In this document: piece by piece, positions 1 to 11,712 of the stretch
How the letters are laid out: every line of letters begins with the position of its first letter
Numbering within the stretch: the first letter of the stretch is position 1
Origin: Ehretia macrophylla
Lineage: Eukaryota > Streptophyta > Magnoliopsida > Boraginales > Ehretiaceae
Direction of reading: 5' to 3'
Length of the DNA: 64,000 nt
Assembly: GCA_037974665.1 (NCBI GenBank)
Contig: CM075769.1
Coordinates: 78,391,190-78,455,189 of the forward strand
Position numbers and translations under genes: made by a program
Notes under the pieces: model-generated
What the model saw: the letters and a program-made list of their open reading frames with translations, nothing else
The model's database searches: none
Told to the model about the DNA's origin: nothing

Positions 1-119
1 GCTGCGTTGTTGAAGCGGATGGGTTGTCGTTAAACCCATTGGCCTTTTTGAATGGGCCATCTATCTAGGCTGGCACTGTGAACCGTTAACACATATAGGA
101 ATTGTGCCCTCAACATGAC

Positions 120-238
120 GGGTGCGATCATACCAGCACTAATGCACCGAATCCCATCAGAACTCTGAAGTTAAGCGTGCTTGGGCGAGAGTAGTACTAG
201 GATGGTTGACCCCCATGGAAGTCCTCGTGTTGCACCCC
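120..238 (+). rRNA. 5S rRNA: 5S rRNA copy 1
   Basis: Full 119-nt plant 5S. Differs from the window consensus at gene positions 31, 47, 87, 96 and 97. Both ends pair to form helix I (GGGTGC/GCACCC). Confidence 0.95.
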
Positions 239-794
239 CTTTTCAATTTTTTTGCCCTGGGTAGGGTTGTTAGATACTTTATCAACCAAATCTCTATTAC
301 CGAGTCCCACGGAACATTGGGCAAGACAACTTCGCTTCACGTAGAGGCCGAGCCCTCAAACCGACGACGTATGGTTTGTGACCAGGTCTTCGTCGCTCCG
401 GTGTCCATAACTTTAGATGCGTAAGGAGTTACGCAGCGCACAGCATACCGTTGCAAAGCTTTCTGAGAGCTCTACGACGGGGGAAGCTAGCTTGCTCGAT
501 GTGCCGGTTTTTGGAGCCCTAAAACGAATGTTTTCATCAGTTTCAGGCCACTTTTGTTCTTTTACTCAATTTTTCCGTCCCAGATCGTACGTCGTGAGCA
601 GTTAAATGGATGACAACCTGACTCGCGGGACATCAGAGGGCTCTACAACATGTCGATATCACGTCTTGCGAGGATGCTGCGTTGTTGAAGCGGCTAGGTT
701 GTCGTTAATCCCATTGGGCCTTTTGAATGGGCCATCTCTTTGTGCTGGGATAATGAACCGTTTACACATATAGGAATTGTGCCCTCAACATGAC

Positions 795-913
795 GGGTGC
801 GATTATAGCAGTACTAATGCACCAGATCCTATCAGAACACTGAAGTTAAGCGTGCTTGGGCGAGAGTAGTACTAGGATGGGTGACCCCCAGGGAAGTCCT
901 CGTGTTGCACCCC
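795..913 (+). rRNA. 5S rRNA: 5S rRNA copy 2
   Basis: Full length. Changes at 10, 14, 18, 30, 36, 45, 47 and 96. Confidence 0.95.
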
Positions 914-1470
914 CTTTTCAATTTTTTTGCCCTGTTTAGGGTTGCCAAGATACTTTATCCACCAAATCCCTATTACCAAATCCCATGGAACATTGGGCAA
1001 GACAACTTCGCTTCAAGTAGAGGCCGGGCCCGCAAACTAAGGGCGTAGGGTTTGTGACCAGGTCTCCTTTGCTCTGGTGCCCATTACTTTTGATTCGTAA
1101 GGAGTTACGCAGCGCCCAACATACCGTTGTAAATCTCTCTGAGAGCTCAACGACGGGGGTAGTGAGCTTGCTCGCAGTGACCATTTTTGGAGCCCAAAAT
1201 CGAAACTTTTCATCACTTTTAGGCCACTTTTATTCTTTTGCTATGTTTTTTCGTCCCGGATCGTACATCGTGAGCAGTTAAAAGGACGACAACCTGACTC
1301 GCGGGACATCAGAGGGCCCTACAACATGTCGATATCACGTCTTGTGAGAATGCTGCATTGTTGAAGCGGACGAGTTGTCGTTAAGCCCATTGGGCCTTTT
1401 GAATGGGTCATCTCTCTAGGCTGGGACTGTGAACCGTTAACACATATAGGAATTGTGCCCTCAACATGAT

Positions 1471-1589
1471 GGGTGCGAACATACCAGCATTAATGCACCG
1501 GATCCCATCAGAACTCCGAAGTTAAGCGTGCTTGGGCTAGAGTAGTACTAGGATGGGTGACCCCGATGGAAGTCCTCGTGTTGCACCCC
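1471..1589 (+). rRNA. 5S rRNA: 5S rRNA copy 3
   Basis: Full length. Changes at 9, 20, 68 and 95-97; position 68 lies in the intermediate element. Confidence 0.95.
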
Positions 1590-2147
1590 CTTTTCAATTT
1601 TTTTTGCCTTGGTTAGTGTTGCCAAGATACTTTATCCACCAAATCTCTATTATCGAATTCCACGGAACATTGGGCAAGACACCTTCGCTTCCCGTAGAGG
1701 CGCGGCCCGCAAATCGAGGGCGTAGGGTTTGTGACCAAGTCTCTTTCGCTCCGGTGGCCATAACTTTTGATCCGTAAGGAGTTACGCAGCGCACAGCATA
1801 CCATTGCAAAGCTCTCTGAGAACTCTATGACATGGGCAGCAAGCATGCTTGCTGCGCCCATTTTTGGAGCCCAAAATTGAATGTTTTCATCAGTTTCAAG
1901 CCACTTTTCTACTTTTGCTTTGTTTTTCCGTCCCAGATCGTAAGTCGTGAGTTGTTAAAAGGACGACAACCTAACTCACGGGATATTACAAGGCCCTACA
2001 ACGCGTAGATATCACGTCTTACAAGGATGTTGCGTTGTTGAAGCGGATGGGTTGTAGTTAAGCCCATTAGGCCTTTTGAATGGGCCATCTCTCTTGGTTG
2101 GGACTGTGAACTGTTAATACAAATAGGAATTGTGCCCTCAACATGAC

Positions 2148-2266
2148 GGGTGCGATCATACCAGCACCAATGCACCGGATCCTGTCAGAACTCCGAAGTT
2201 AAGCGTGCTTGGGCGAGAGTAGTACTAGGATGGGTGATCCCTTGGGAAGTCCTGGTGTTGCACGCC
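2148..2266 (+). rRNA. 5S rRNA: 5S rRNA copy 4
   Basis: Full length. Changes at 21, 36, 37, 91, 95, 107 and 117; the last weakens helix I. Confidence 0.95.
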
Positions 2267-2824
2267 CTTTTCAATTTTTTTGGCCCTGGTTAGGGTTGCC
2301 AAGATACTTTATCCACCAAATCTCTATTACCCAATCCCACGGAACATTAGGAAAGACAACTTCGCTTCACGTAGAGGCTGGGCCCACAAACCGAGGGCGT
2401 AGGGTTTGTGACCAGGTCTCCGTCGCTCCGGTGCCCATTACTTTTGATCCGTAAGGAGTTACGCGACGCAAAGCATACCGTTGCAAAGCTCTCTAAGAGC
2501 TCTACAACGGGGGCAGCCAGCTTGCTCGCTTTTCCCCTTTTTAGAGCCCAAAATCGAATATTTTCATTAGTTTCATGCTCCTTTTCTTCTTTTGCCCAAT
2601 TTTTCCGTCCCGGATCGTACGTCGTGAGCTGTTAAAAGGACGACAACCTGACTCACTGTATATAAGAGGGCCCTACAACGTGTCGATATCACGTCTTGCA
2701 AGGATGCTGCATTGTTGAAGCGGATGGGTTGTTGTTAAGCCCATTGGGCCTTTTGAATGGGCTATCTCTCTAGGCTGGCTCTGTTAACCGTTAAAACATA
2801 TAGGAATTGTGCCTTCAACATGAT

Positions 2825-2943
2825 GGGTGCAATCATACCAGCATTAATGCACCGGATCCCATTAGAACTCTGAAGTTAAGTGTCCTTGTGCGAGAATAAA
2901 AATAGGGTGGGTGACCCCCTGGGAAATCATCGTGTTGCACCCC
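2825..2943 (+). rRNA. 5S rRNA: 5S rRNA copy 5, highly diverged
   Basis: Full length but with about 14 changes, among the most diverged genes in the window. They include a cluster at 72-83 (AATAAAAATAGGG) that disrupts the internal promoter. Probably a pseudogene. Confidence 0.9.
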
Positions 2944-3502
2944 CTTTTCAAATTTTTTTTCCCTGGTTAGGGTTGCCATGATACTTTATCCACCAAATCT
3001 CTATTACCGAATCCCACGGAACATTGGGCAAGACAACTTCGCTTCACGTAGTGGCAGGGCCCGTAAACCGAGGGCAGTGGGTTTGCCACCAGGTCTCCGT
3101 CGCTCCGTTACCTATAACTTTTGATCCGCAAAGAGTTATGCGGCGCACAGCATACCGTTGCAAAGCTCTCTCAGAGCTCTACGACAGGGGCAGCCTGTTT
3201 GCTCGTTGTGCCCATTTTTTGGTGACAAAAATTGAACTGTTTCATCAGTTTCTGGACATTTTTCTTCTTTTCCTCTGTTTTTCCGTCCCGGATCGTACGT
3301 CTTGAGCTGTTAAAAGCACGACAACCTGACTCGCAGTACATCAGAGGGCCCTACAACGTGTCAATATCACGTCTTGCGAGGATGCTGTGTTGTTGAAGCG
3401 GATGGGTTGTCGTTAAGCCCATCGGGCCTTTTGAATGGGCCATCTCTCTATGCTTGCCCTGTGAACCGTTAACACATATAGGAATTGTGCCCTGAACATG
3501 AT

Positions 3503-3621
3503 GGGTGCGATCATACCAGCACTAATGCAACGGATCCCATCAGAACTCTGAAGTTGAGCGTGCTTGGGCGAGAGTAGTACTAGGATGGGTAACCCCCTGG
3601 GAAGTCCTCGTGTTGCACCCT
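3503..3621 (+). rRNA. 5S rRNA: 5S rRNA copy 6
   Basis: Full length. Changes at 28, 47, 54, 89 and 119. Confidence 0.95.
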
Positions 3622-4178
3622 CTTTTCAATTTTTTTTGCCCCGGTTAGGGTTGCCAAGATACTTTATCCCCCAAATCTCTATTACCGAATCCCACGAAAC
3701 ATTGGGCAAGCCAACTTCGCTTCACGTAGAGGTCGGGCCCGTAAACCGAGGGCGTAGGGTTTGTGACCAGGTCTCCGTTGCTCCAGTGCCCATAACATTT
3801 GATCCGTAAGGAGTTACGCGGCGCACAGCATACCGTTGCAAAGCTCTCTGAGAGCTCTACGACGGGGGCAGCCAGCTTGCTCGCTGTGCCTCTTTTGGAG
3901 CACAAAATTGAACATTTTCATCAGTTTCAAGACACTTTTCTTCTTTTGCCCAGTTTTTTCATCCTAGATCGTACGTCGTGAGTTGTTAAAAGGATCACAA
4001 CCAGACTCGCGGTACATTAGAGGGCCCTACAATTTGTCGATATCATGTCTTGCGAGGATGCTGCGTTGTTAAAGCGGATGGGTTTTCGTTAAGCCCATTG
4101 GGCCATTTGAATGGGCCATCTCTCTGAGCCTGCATTGTGAACCGTTAACACATATAGGAATTGTGCCCTCAACATGAC

Positions 4179-4297
4179 GGGTGCGATCATACCAGAACTA
4201 ATGTACCAGATCCCATCAAAACTCCGAAGTTAAGCATGCTTGGGCGATAGTAGTACTAGGCTGGATGACCCCCTGGGAAGTCCTTGTGTTGTACCCC
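4179..4297 (+). rRNA. 5S rRNA: 5S rRNA copy 7
   Basis: Full length with about ten changes (18, 26, 30, 41, 58, 70, 83, 86, 107, 114), several in the internal promoter. Confidence 0.94.
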
Positions 4298-4854
4298 CTT
4301 TTCAAATTTTTTTGCCCTGGTTAGGGTTGCCAAGATACTTTTCCCACCAAATCTCTATTACCGAATCCCACAGAACATTGGGCAAGACAACTTCGCTTCA
4401 CGTAGAGGTCGGGACCGCAAACCGAGGGCGTAGGGTTTGTGACCAGGTCTCCGTCGCTTCGGTGCCCATAACTTTTGATCCGCAAGGAGTTACGCGGTGC
4501 ACAACATACCGTTGCAAAGCTCTGTGAGAGCTCTACGACGGGGGCAGCTAGCTTGCTCACTGTGCCCCTTTTTGGAGACCAAAATCAAACGTTTTCATCA
4601 GTTTCAGGCCACTTTTGTTCTTTTGCCCTATTTTTCCGTCCCGGATCGTACGTCATGAGCTGTTAAAAGGACGACATCCTGTCTTGTGGTACATCAGAGG
4701 GCCCTACAACGTGTCGTTATCACGTCTTGCGAGGATGCTGCGTTGTTGAAGCGGATGGGTTGTCGTTAAGCCCATTGGGCCTTTTGAATAGGCCATCTTT
4801 CTAGGCTGGCACTGTGATCCGTTAACACATAAAAGAATTGTGCCTCATCATGAC

Positions 4855-4973
4855 GGGTGCGATCATACCAACACTAATGCACAGGATACCATCAGAACAT
4901 CGAAGTTAAGCGTGCTTGGGCGAAAGTATTACTAGGATGGGTGACCCCCTGGGAAGTCCTCGTGTTGCACCCC
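4855..4973 (+). rRNA. 5S rRNA: 5S rRNA copy 8
   Basis: Full length. Changes at 17, 29, 34, 45, 46, 70 and 75. Confidence 0.95.
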
Positions 4974-5531
4974 CTTTTCAATTTTTTTTGCCCTGGTTAG
5001 GGTTGCCAAGATACTTTATCGACCAAATCTCTATTACTGAATCCCACGGAACATTGGGCAAGAAAACTTCACTTTACGTAGTGGCCGAGCTCGCAAACTG
5101 AGGGCGTAGGGTTTTTGACCAGATTTTCGTCGCTCCGGTGCCCATACCTTTTGATCCGTAAGGAGTTACGCGGCACAAATCATACCGTTGCAAAGCTATC
5201 TGAGAGCTCTACGACGGGGGCAGCCATCTTGTTCACTGTGCCCATTTTTGGAGCCCAAAATCGAATGTTTTCATCAGTTTCAGGACACTTTTCTTCGTTT
5301 GCCCTATTTTTTCATCCAGGATCGTACGTCGTGAGCTGTTAGAAGGATGACAACCTGACTCGCGGTACATCAGAGGGCCCTAAAATGTGTCAATATCACG
5401 TCTTACGAGGATGCTTCGTTGTTGAGGTGAATGGTTTGTCGTTAAGCCCATTGGGCCTTTTGAATGGGCCATCTCTCTAGGCTGGCACTGTGAATCGTTA
5501 ACACATATAGGAATTATGCCCTCAACTTGAC

Positions 5532-5650
5532 GGGTGCGATCATACCAGCACTAATGCAACGGATCCCATCACAATTCCGAAGTTAAGCATGCTTGGGCGA
5601 GTGTAGTGCTAGGATGGGTGACCCCCTGGGAAGTCCTTATGTTGCACCCC
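5532..5650 (+). rRNA. 5S rRNA: 5S rRNA copy 9
   Basis: Full length. Changes at 28, 41, 44, 58, 71, 77, 107 and 108. Confidence 0.95.
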
Positions 5651-6209
5651 CTTTTCAATTTTTTTTTTCCCTGGTTAGGTTTGCCAAGATACTTTATCCA
5701 CCAAATCTCTATTACCGAAGCCCACCGAACATTGGGCAAGACAACTTCGCTCCACGTAGAGGCCGGGCCCGTAAACCGAGGGCGTAGGGTTTGTGACCAA
5801 GTATTCGTCGCTACGGTGCCCATAACTTTTGATTCGTAAGGAGTTACGCAGCGCACAGCTTACCGTTGCAAAGCTCTCCGAGAGCTCTACGACGGGGGCA
5901 GCCAGCATGCTGGCTTTGCCCCTTTTTGGAGCCTAAAATCGAAAGTTTTCATCAGTTTTAGGCCACTTTCGTTCTTTTGCTCTATTTTTCCATTCCGGAT
6001 TGTACGTCGTGAGCTGTTAAACGGATGATAACTTGACTCGCCGGACATCATAGGGCCCTACAACGTGTTGATATCATGTCTTGTGAGGATGCTGCGTTGT
6101 TCAACCAGATGTGTTGTCGTTAAGCCCATTGGGCCTTTTGAATGAGCCATCTCTGTAGGCTGGGACTGTGAACCATTAACACATATAGGAATTGTGCCCT
6201 CAACATGAT

Positions 6210-6328
6210 GAGTGCGATCATACCAGCACTAATGCTCCGGATCCCATCAGAACTCCGAAGTTAAGCATGCTTGGGCGAGAGCAGTACTAGGATGGGTGAC
6301 CCCCTTGGAAGTCCTCGTGTTGTACCCA
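6210..6328 (+). rRNA. 5S rRNA: 5S rRNA copy 10
   Basis: Full length. Begins GAGTGCG; further changes at 27, 58, 73, 97, 114 and 119. Confidence 0.94.
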
Positions 6329-6886
6329 CTTTTCATTTTTTTTTGGCTTGGTTTGGGTTGCCATGATACTTTATGCACCAAATTTCTATTACTGAATCCA
6401 ACAGAACATTGGAAGAGAAAACTTCGCTTCACGTAGAGGCTGGGCCCACAAACCGAGGGCGTAGGGTTTGTGACCAGGTCTCCATCGCTCTAGTGCCCAT
6501 AGCTTTTGATCCGTAAGGAGTTACGCGGCGCACAGCATACGGTTGCAAACCTCTCTGAGAGCTCTACGACAGGGGCAGCCAGCATGCTCGCTGTGCCCAT
6601 TGTTGGAGCCCAAAATCGAATGTGTTCATCAGTTTCGGGTCACTTTTCTTGTTAAGCTCTGTTTTTTCATCCCGGATCGTATGTCGTGAGTTGTTAAAAG
6701 GACAACAACCTGACTCGCGATACATCAGAGGGCCCTACAACGTGTCGATATCACGTCTTTAGAGGATGCTGCATTGTTGAAGCGGATGGGTTATCATTAA
6801 GCCCTTTGGGCCTTTTGAATGGGCCATCTCTCTAGGCGGACATTGTGAACCGTTAACAGATAAAAGAATTGTGCCCTCAACATGAC

Positions 6887-7005
6887 GCGTGCAATCATAC
6901 CACCACTAATACACCGGATCCCATCATAACTCTGATGTTAAGCGTGCTTGGGCTAGAGTAGTACTAGGATGGGTGACCCCCTAGGAAGTCCTTGTGTTGC
7001 ACCCC
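6887..7005 (+). rRNA. 5S rRNA: 5S rRNA copy 11
   Basis: Full length. Changes at 2, 7, 17, 25, 41, 47, 50, 68, 97 and 107. Its spacer shares GCCTGGTTAT(A/G)GGTGCC with that of copy 12, so the two neighbours are sister units. Confidence 0.94.
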
Positions 7006-7562
7006 CATTTCAATTTTTTTTGCCTGGTTATAGGTGCCAAGATACTTTATCCACCAAATCTCTATTAACGAATCCCACGGAACATTGGGCAAGACAACTT
7101 CGCTTCACGTAGAGGCCGGGCCTGCAAACCGAGAGCGTAAGTTTTGTGACCAGGTCTCCGTTGCTCCGGTGCCCATCACTTTTGATCCGTAAGGAGTTAC
7201 GCTGTGAACAGCATACCGATGCAAAGCTCTCTGAGAGCTGTACGATGAGGGCAGCCAGCATGCTCGCTGTGCCCCTTTTTGGAGCCCAAAATCGAACATT
7301 TTCATAAGTTTTAGGCCACTTTTCTTATTTTGCTCTATTTTTCGGTCCCGGATCGTATATCATGAACTGTTAAAAGGACGACAACCTAACTTACGGGACA
7401 TCAGAGGGCCCTACAACGTGTCGATATCTCGTCTTTCAAGCATGCTGCGTTGTTGAAGTAGATGGGTTGTCGTTAAGCCCATTGGGCCTTTTGAATGGGC
7501 CATCTCTCTAGGCTGGCACTGTGAACAATTAACACATAAAGGAATTGTGCCCTCAACTTGAC

Positions 7563-7681
7563 GGGTGCGATCATACCAGCACTAATGCAACGGATCCCAT
7601 AAGAACTCCGAAGTTAAGTGTGCTTGTGCGAGTGTAGTACTAGGATGGGTGACCCCCTGGGAAGTCCTTGTGTTGCACCCC
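7563..7681 (+). rRNA. 5S rRNA: 5S rRNA copy 12
   Basis: Full length. Changes at 28, 39, 57, 65, 71 and 107. The spacer is the sister of the preceding one. Confidence 0.95.
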
Positions 7682-8210
7682 TATTTCAATTTTTTTTGCC
7701 TGGTTATGGGTGCCAAGATACTTTATCCACCAAATCTCTATTACCGAATCCCACGGAACATTGGGCAAGACAACTTCGCTTCACGTAGAGGCCGGGCCTG
7801 CAAACCGAGAGCGTAGGTTTTGTGACCAGGTTTCCGTCGCTCTGGTGCCCATAACTTTTGATCCATAAGGAGTTACGCTGTGCACAGCATACCGATGCAA
7901 AGCTCTCCGAGAGTTGTACGACGAGTGCTGCCAGCATGCTCACTGTGCCCCTTTTTGGAGCTCAAAATCGAACATTTTCATAAGTTTTAGGCCACTTTTG
8001 TTCTTTTGCTCTAATTTTTCGTCCCGGATTGTACGTCGTGAGCTGTTAAAAGGACGACAACCTGACTCGCGGGACATCAGAGGGCCCTACAACGTGTCGA
8101 TATCACGTCTTTCGAGGATGCTGTGTTGTTGAAGCGGATGGGTTGTCGTTAAGCCCATTGGGCCATCTGAATGAGCCATCTCTCTAGGCTGGGACTGTGA
8201 ACCGTTAACA

Positions 8211-8238
8211 CATATAGGAATTGTGCCCTCAACATGAC
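8211..8238 (+). promoter_or_regulatory. Upstream Pol III elements of 5S genes (shown for copy 13)
   Basis: CATATAGG at -28 to -21, a GC dinucleotide at -14/-13 and C at -1. These match the upstream elements known for plant 5S genes (TATA-like near -28, GC near -12, C at -1). The same arrangement precedes nearly every copy; exceptions are copy 32 (deleted) and copy 46 (replaced by an LTR end). Several units have CATAAAGG instead. Confidence 0.75.
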
Positions 8239-8357
8239 GGGTGCGACCATACCAGCACTAATGCACCGGATCCCATCAGAACTCCGAAGTTAAGCGTGCT
8301 TGGGCGAGAGTAGTACTAGGATGGGTGACCCCCTGGGAAGTCCTCGTGTTGCACCCC
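8239..8357 (+). rRNA. 5S rRNA: 5S rRNA copy 13, nearest to consensus
   Basis: Only one change from the window consensus (position 9, T to C). Upstream TATA-like, GC and C elements, internal promoter and T8 terminator are all intact. It is the best candidate here for a functional gene. Confidence 0.97.
8288..8335 (+). promoter_or_regulatory. Internal control region of 5S gene (shown for copy 13)
   Basis: Box A, intermediate element and box C of a type-1 Pol III promoter fall at about gene positions 50-64, 67-72 and 80-97: AGTTAAGCGTGCTTG, GCGAGA and AGGATGGGTGACC. This is the TFIIIA-binding region. Many copies in the window carry substitutions inside it. Confidence 0.75.
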
Positions 8358-8373
8358 CATTTCAATTTTTTTT
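8358..8373 (+). terminator. Pol III T-run terminator (shown for copy 13)
   Basis: A T8 run begins 9 bp after the gene end. Most units also have an earlier TTTT directly after the C run (CCCCCTTTTCAA). In unit 17 the T8 run is deleted. Confidence 0.75.
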
Positions 8374-8914
8374 GCCCTGGTTAGGGTTGCCAAGATACTT
8401 TATCAACCCAATCTCTATTACCGAATCCCACTGAACATTGGGCAAGACAACTGCACTTCACGTAGAGGCCGGGCCCGCAAACCGAGGGCGTAGGGTTTGT
8501 GACCAAGTCTCCGTCGCTCCGGTGCCCATAACATTTAATCCGTAAGAAGTTACGCGGCGCACAACATACCGTTGCGAAGCTCTCTGAAAGCTCTACGACG
8601 GGGGCAGCCAGCTTGCTCAATGTGCCCATTTTTGGAGCCCAAAATCGAATGTTTTTATCAGTTTCAAGAGACTTTTCTTTTTTGCCCTATATTTTCGTAC
8701 CGTATCGTACATCGTGAGCTGTTAAAAGGATAACAACCTGACTCGTGGTACGTCAAAGGGCCCTACAACGTGTCGATATCACGTCTTACGGGGATGCTGC
8801 GTTGTTGAAGCCGATGGGTTGTCGTTAAGTCCATTGGGCCTTTTGAATGGGCCATCTCTCTAGGCTGGCACTGTGAACTATTAACACATATAGGAATTGT
8901 GCCCACATCATGAC

Positions 8915-9033
8915 GGGTGCGATCATACCAGCACTAATGCAACGGATCCCATCAGAACTTCGAAGTTAAGTGTTCTTGGGCGAGATTAGTACTAGGATGG
9001 GTGACCCCTTGGGAAGTCCTCTTGTTGTACCCC
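8915..9033 (+). rRNA. 5S rRNA: 5S rRNA copy 14
   Basis: Full length. Changes at 28, 46, 57, 60, 72, 95, 108 and 114. Confidence 0.95.
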
Positions 9034-9590
9034 ATTTTCCATTTTTTTGCCCTGGTTAGGATTGCCAAGATACTTTATCCTCCAAATCTCTATTACCAAA
9101 TCGCACGGAACATTGGGCAAGACAACTTCGCTTCACGTAAAGGCTGGGCCCCCAAACCGAGGGCGTTGGGTTTGTGACTAGGTCTCCGTCACTCCGGTGC
9201 CCATAACTTTTGATCCGTAAGGAGTTACGCGGCGCACAGCATACCGTTGCAAAGCTCGCAGAGAGCTCTACGACAGGTGCAGCTAGCATGCTTTCTTTGC
9301 CCATCTTTGGAGCCAAATATTGAATGTTTTCATCAGTTTCACGCCACTTTTCTTCTTTTGCTATGTTTTTCTGTCCCGGATCGTATGTCGTGAGCCGTTA
9401 AAAAGACGACAACCTGAGTCGCGGTACATTAGAGGGCCCTACAACGTGTCAATATCACATCTTGCGAGGATGTTGCGTTGTTGAAGTGGATGGGTTGTCG
9501 TTAAGCCCATTGGGCCTTTTGAATGGGCCATCTCTCTAGGCTGGCACAGTGAACCGTTAACACATATAGGATTTGTTACCACAACATGAC

Positions 9591-9709
9591 GGGTGCGATC
9601 ATACCACCACTAATGCACTAGATCCCATCAGAACACCGAAGTTAAGCGTGCTTGGTCGAGAGTAGTACTAGGTTGGGTGACCCGTTGGGAAGTTCTCGTG
9701 TTACACCCC
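9591..9709 (+). rRNA. 5S rRNA: 5S rRNA copy 15
   Basis: Full length with about ten changes (17, 29, 30, 45, 66, 83, 94, 95, 104, 113). Confidence 0.94.
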
Positions 9710-10267
9710 CTTTTTAATTTTTTTTGCCCTGGTTAGGATTGCCAAGATATTTTATCCTCCAAATCTCTATTACTGAATCCCACGGAAGATTGGGCAAGAC
9801 AACTTCGCTTCCCGTAGAAGCCGAGCCCACAAACCGAGGGCGTAGGGTTTGTGATTGGGTCTCCGTCACTCCAGTGCGTATAACTTTTGATCCGTAAAGA
9901 GTTACGCGGCGCACAGCATACCGTTGTAAAGCTCTCTGAGAGCTCTACGACGGGGGTAGCCAGCTTGCTCGCTATGCTCATTTTTGAAGCCCAAAATTGA
10001 ATGTTTTCATCAATTTCAGGACATTATTTTTCGTTTGCCCTGTTTTTCGGTCTCCGATCGTACGTCGTGAGCTATTAAAAGGACGACAATCTGACTCGTG
10101 GTACATCAGAGGGCCCTACAACGTGTCGATATCACGTATTGCGAGGATACTGCATTATTGAAGAGGATGGGTTGTCCTTAAGCCCATTGGGCCTTTTGAA
10201 TGGGCCATCTCTCTAGGCTGGCACTGTGAACCGTTAACACATATAGGAATTCTTCCCACAACTTGAC

Positions 10268-10386
10268 GAGTGCGATCATACCACCACTAATGCACCAGAT
10301 CCCATCAGAATACCGAAGTTAAGCGTGTTTGGTCGAGAGTAGTACTAGGATGGGTGACCCCCTGGGTAGTCCTCGTGTTGCACCCC
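10268..10386 (+). rRNA. 5S rRNA: 5S rRNA copy 16
   Basis: Full length. Changes at 2, 17, 30, 44, 45, 61, 66 and 100. It shares 17C and 66T with copy 15, its left neighbour. Confidence 0.94.
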
Positions 10387-10944
10387 CATTTTAATTTTTT
10401 TTGACCTGGTTAGGGTTGCCAAGATACTTTATCCACCAAATCTCTATTACCGAATCCCACGGAACATTGGGCAAGACAACTTCGCTTCACGTAGAGGTCG
10501 AGCCCGCAAACCGAGGCCGTAGGGTTTGTGACCATGTATCCGTCGCTACGGTGCCCATAATATTTGATCCGTAAGGAGTTACGCGGCGCACAGCGAACCG
10601 TTGCAAAGCTCTTTGAGAGCTCTACGACGGGGGCAACAAGCTTGCTTGCTTTGCCCGTTTTTGGAGCCCAAAATCGAATGTTTTCATCAGTTTTAGGACA
10701 CTTTTCTTCTGTTGCCCTGTTTTTCCATCCAGGATCGTACGTCGTGAGCTGCTAAAAGGACGACAACCTGACTCGCGGTATATTAGAGGGCCTTACAACG
10801 TGTCGATAGCACGTCTTGCGAGGATGCTGCGTTGTTGAAGTGGATGGGTTGTCGTTAAGCCCGTTGGGCCTTTTGAATAGGCCATCTCTCTAGGCTGGCA
10901 CTGTGAACCGTTAACACATATAGGAATTGTGCCCTCAACATGAT

Positions 10945-11063
10945 GGTTGCGATCATTCTAGTACTAATGCACCGGATCCCATCAGAACACCGAAGTTAAG
11001 CATGTTTGGGCGAGAGTAGTAGTAGGACGGGTGACCCCCTAGGAAGTCCTCGTGTTGCACCCC
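10945..11063 (+). rRNA. 5S rRNA: 5S rRNA copy 17, terminator deleted
   Basis: Full-length gene with changes at 3, 13, 15, 18, 45, 58, 61, 78, 84 and 97. Directly downstream about 27 bp are missing, so CCCCTTTTCA runs straight into AGTTACTTTATCC and the T8 run is lost. Its 3T/13T/15T/78G variants recur in copy 21. Confidence 0.94.
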
Positions 11064-11593
11064 CTTTTCAAGTTACTTTATCCACCAAACCTCTATTATC
11101 GAATCTCACGGAATATTGGGCAAGACAACTTCGCTTCACGTAGAGGCTGGGCCCGCAAACCGAGGGCGTAGGGTTTGTGACCAGGTCTCCGTCGCTCCGG
11201 TGCCCATAACATTTGATCCGTAAGGAGTTACGCGGCGCACATCATACCGTTGCAAAGATCTCTGAGAGCTCTACGACGGGGGCAGCCAGCTTGCTCGTTG
11301 TGCCTGTTTTTGGAGTCCAAAATCGAATGTGTTCATCAGTTTCAGGACACTTTTCTTCTTTTGCCCAGTTTTTTCGTCCCGGATCGTACGTCGTGAGCTG
11401 TTAAAAGGACGACTACCTGACTCGCGGTACATCAGCAGGCCCTACAACGTGTCGATATCACGTCTTGCGAGGATGCTGCGTTGTTGAAGCGGATGGGTTG
11501 TCGTTAAGCCCATTGGGCCTTTTGAATGGGCCATCTCTCCAGGATGGCACTGTGAACCGTTAACACATATAAGAATTGTGCCCTCAACATGAC

Positions 11594-11712
11594 GGGTGCA
11601 ATCATACCACCACTAATGCACCAGATCCCATCAGAACTCTGAAGTTAAGCATGCTTGGGCTATAGTAGTACTAGGATGGGCGACCCCTTGGGAAGTCCTT
11701 GTGTTGCAACCC
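11594..11712 (+). rRNA. 5S rRNA: 5S rRNA copy 18
   Basis: Full length with about eleven changes (7, 17, 30, 47, 58, 68, 70, 88, 95, 107, 116). Confidence 0.93.

Larger units (their letters stand above)
8239..8914 (+). repeat. Representative 5S rDNA unit with spacer map (unit 13)
   Basis: Chosen because its 5S gene is nearest to consensus. After the gene come a T-rich terminator, a GC-rich segment of about 300 bp (including GGCCGGGCCCGC and the near-perfect palindrome AGCTCTCTGAGAGCT form, slightly changed here), a T/C-rich stretch, an ACGTG...CACGT inverted repeat, and a GCCCATTGGGCC...AATGGGC-type hairpin about 110 bp before the next gene. The TATA-like CATATAGG sits 28-21 bp before each gene. 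The spacer has no internal subrepeats that I can see. Confidence 0.85.

Noticed and set aside
1613..1861. Recurrent minus-strand open frame of about 82 codons in most spacers
   Set aside because: It recurs only because the DNA repeats every 676 bp. Frames on the other strand are equally open, and stops and starts vary among copies. I recognise no domain, so it is not called a gene.
2209..2454. Plus-strand frames of about 81 codons starting inside the 5S gene
   Set aside because: They overlap the structural 5S RNA gene (the first 20 or so codons are 5S sequence) and differ in integrity between units. Non-coding.
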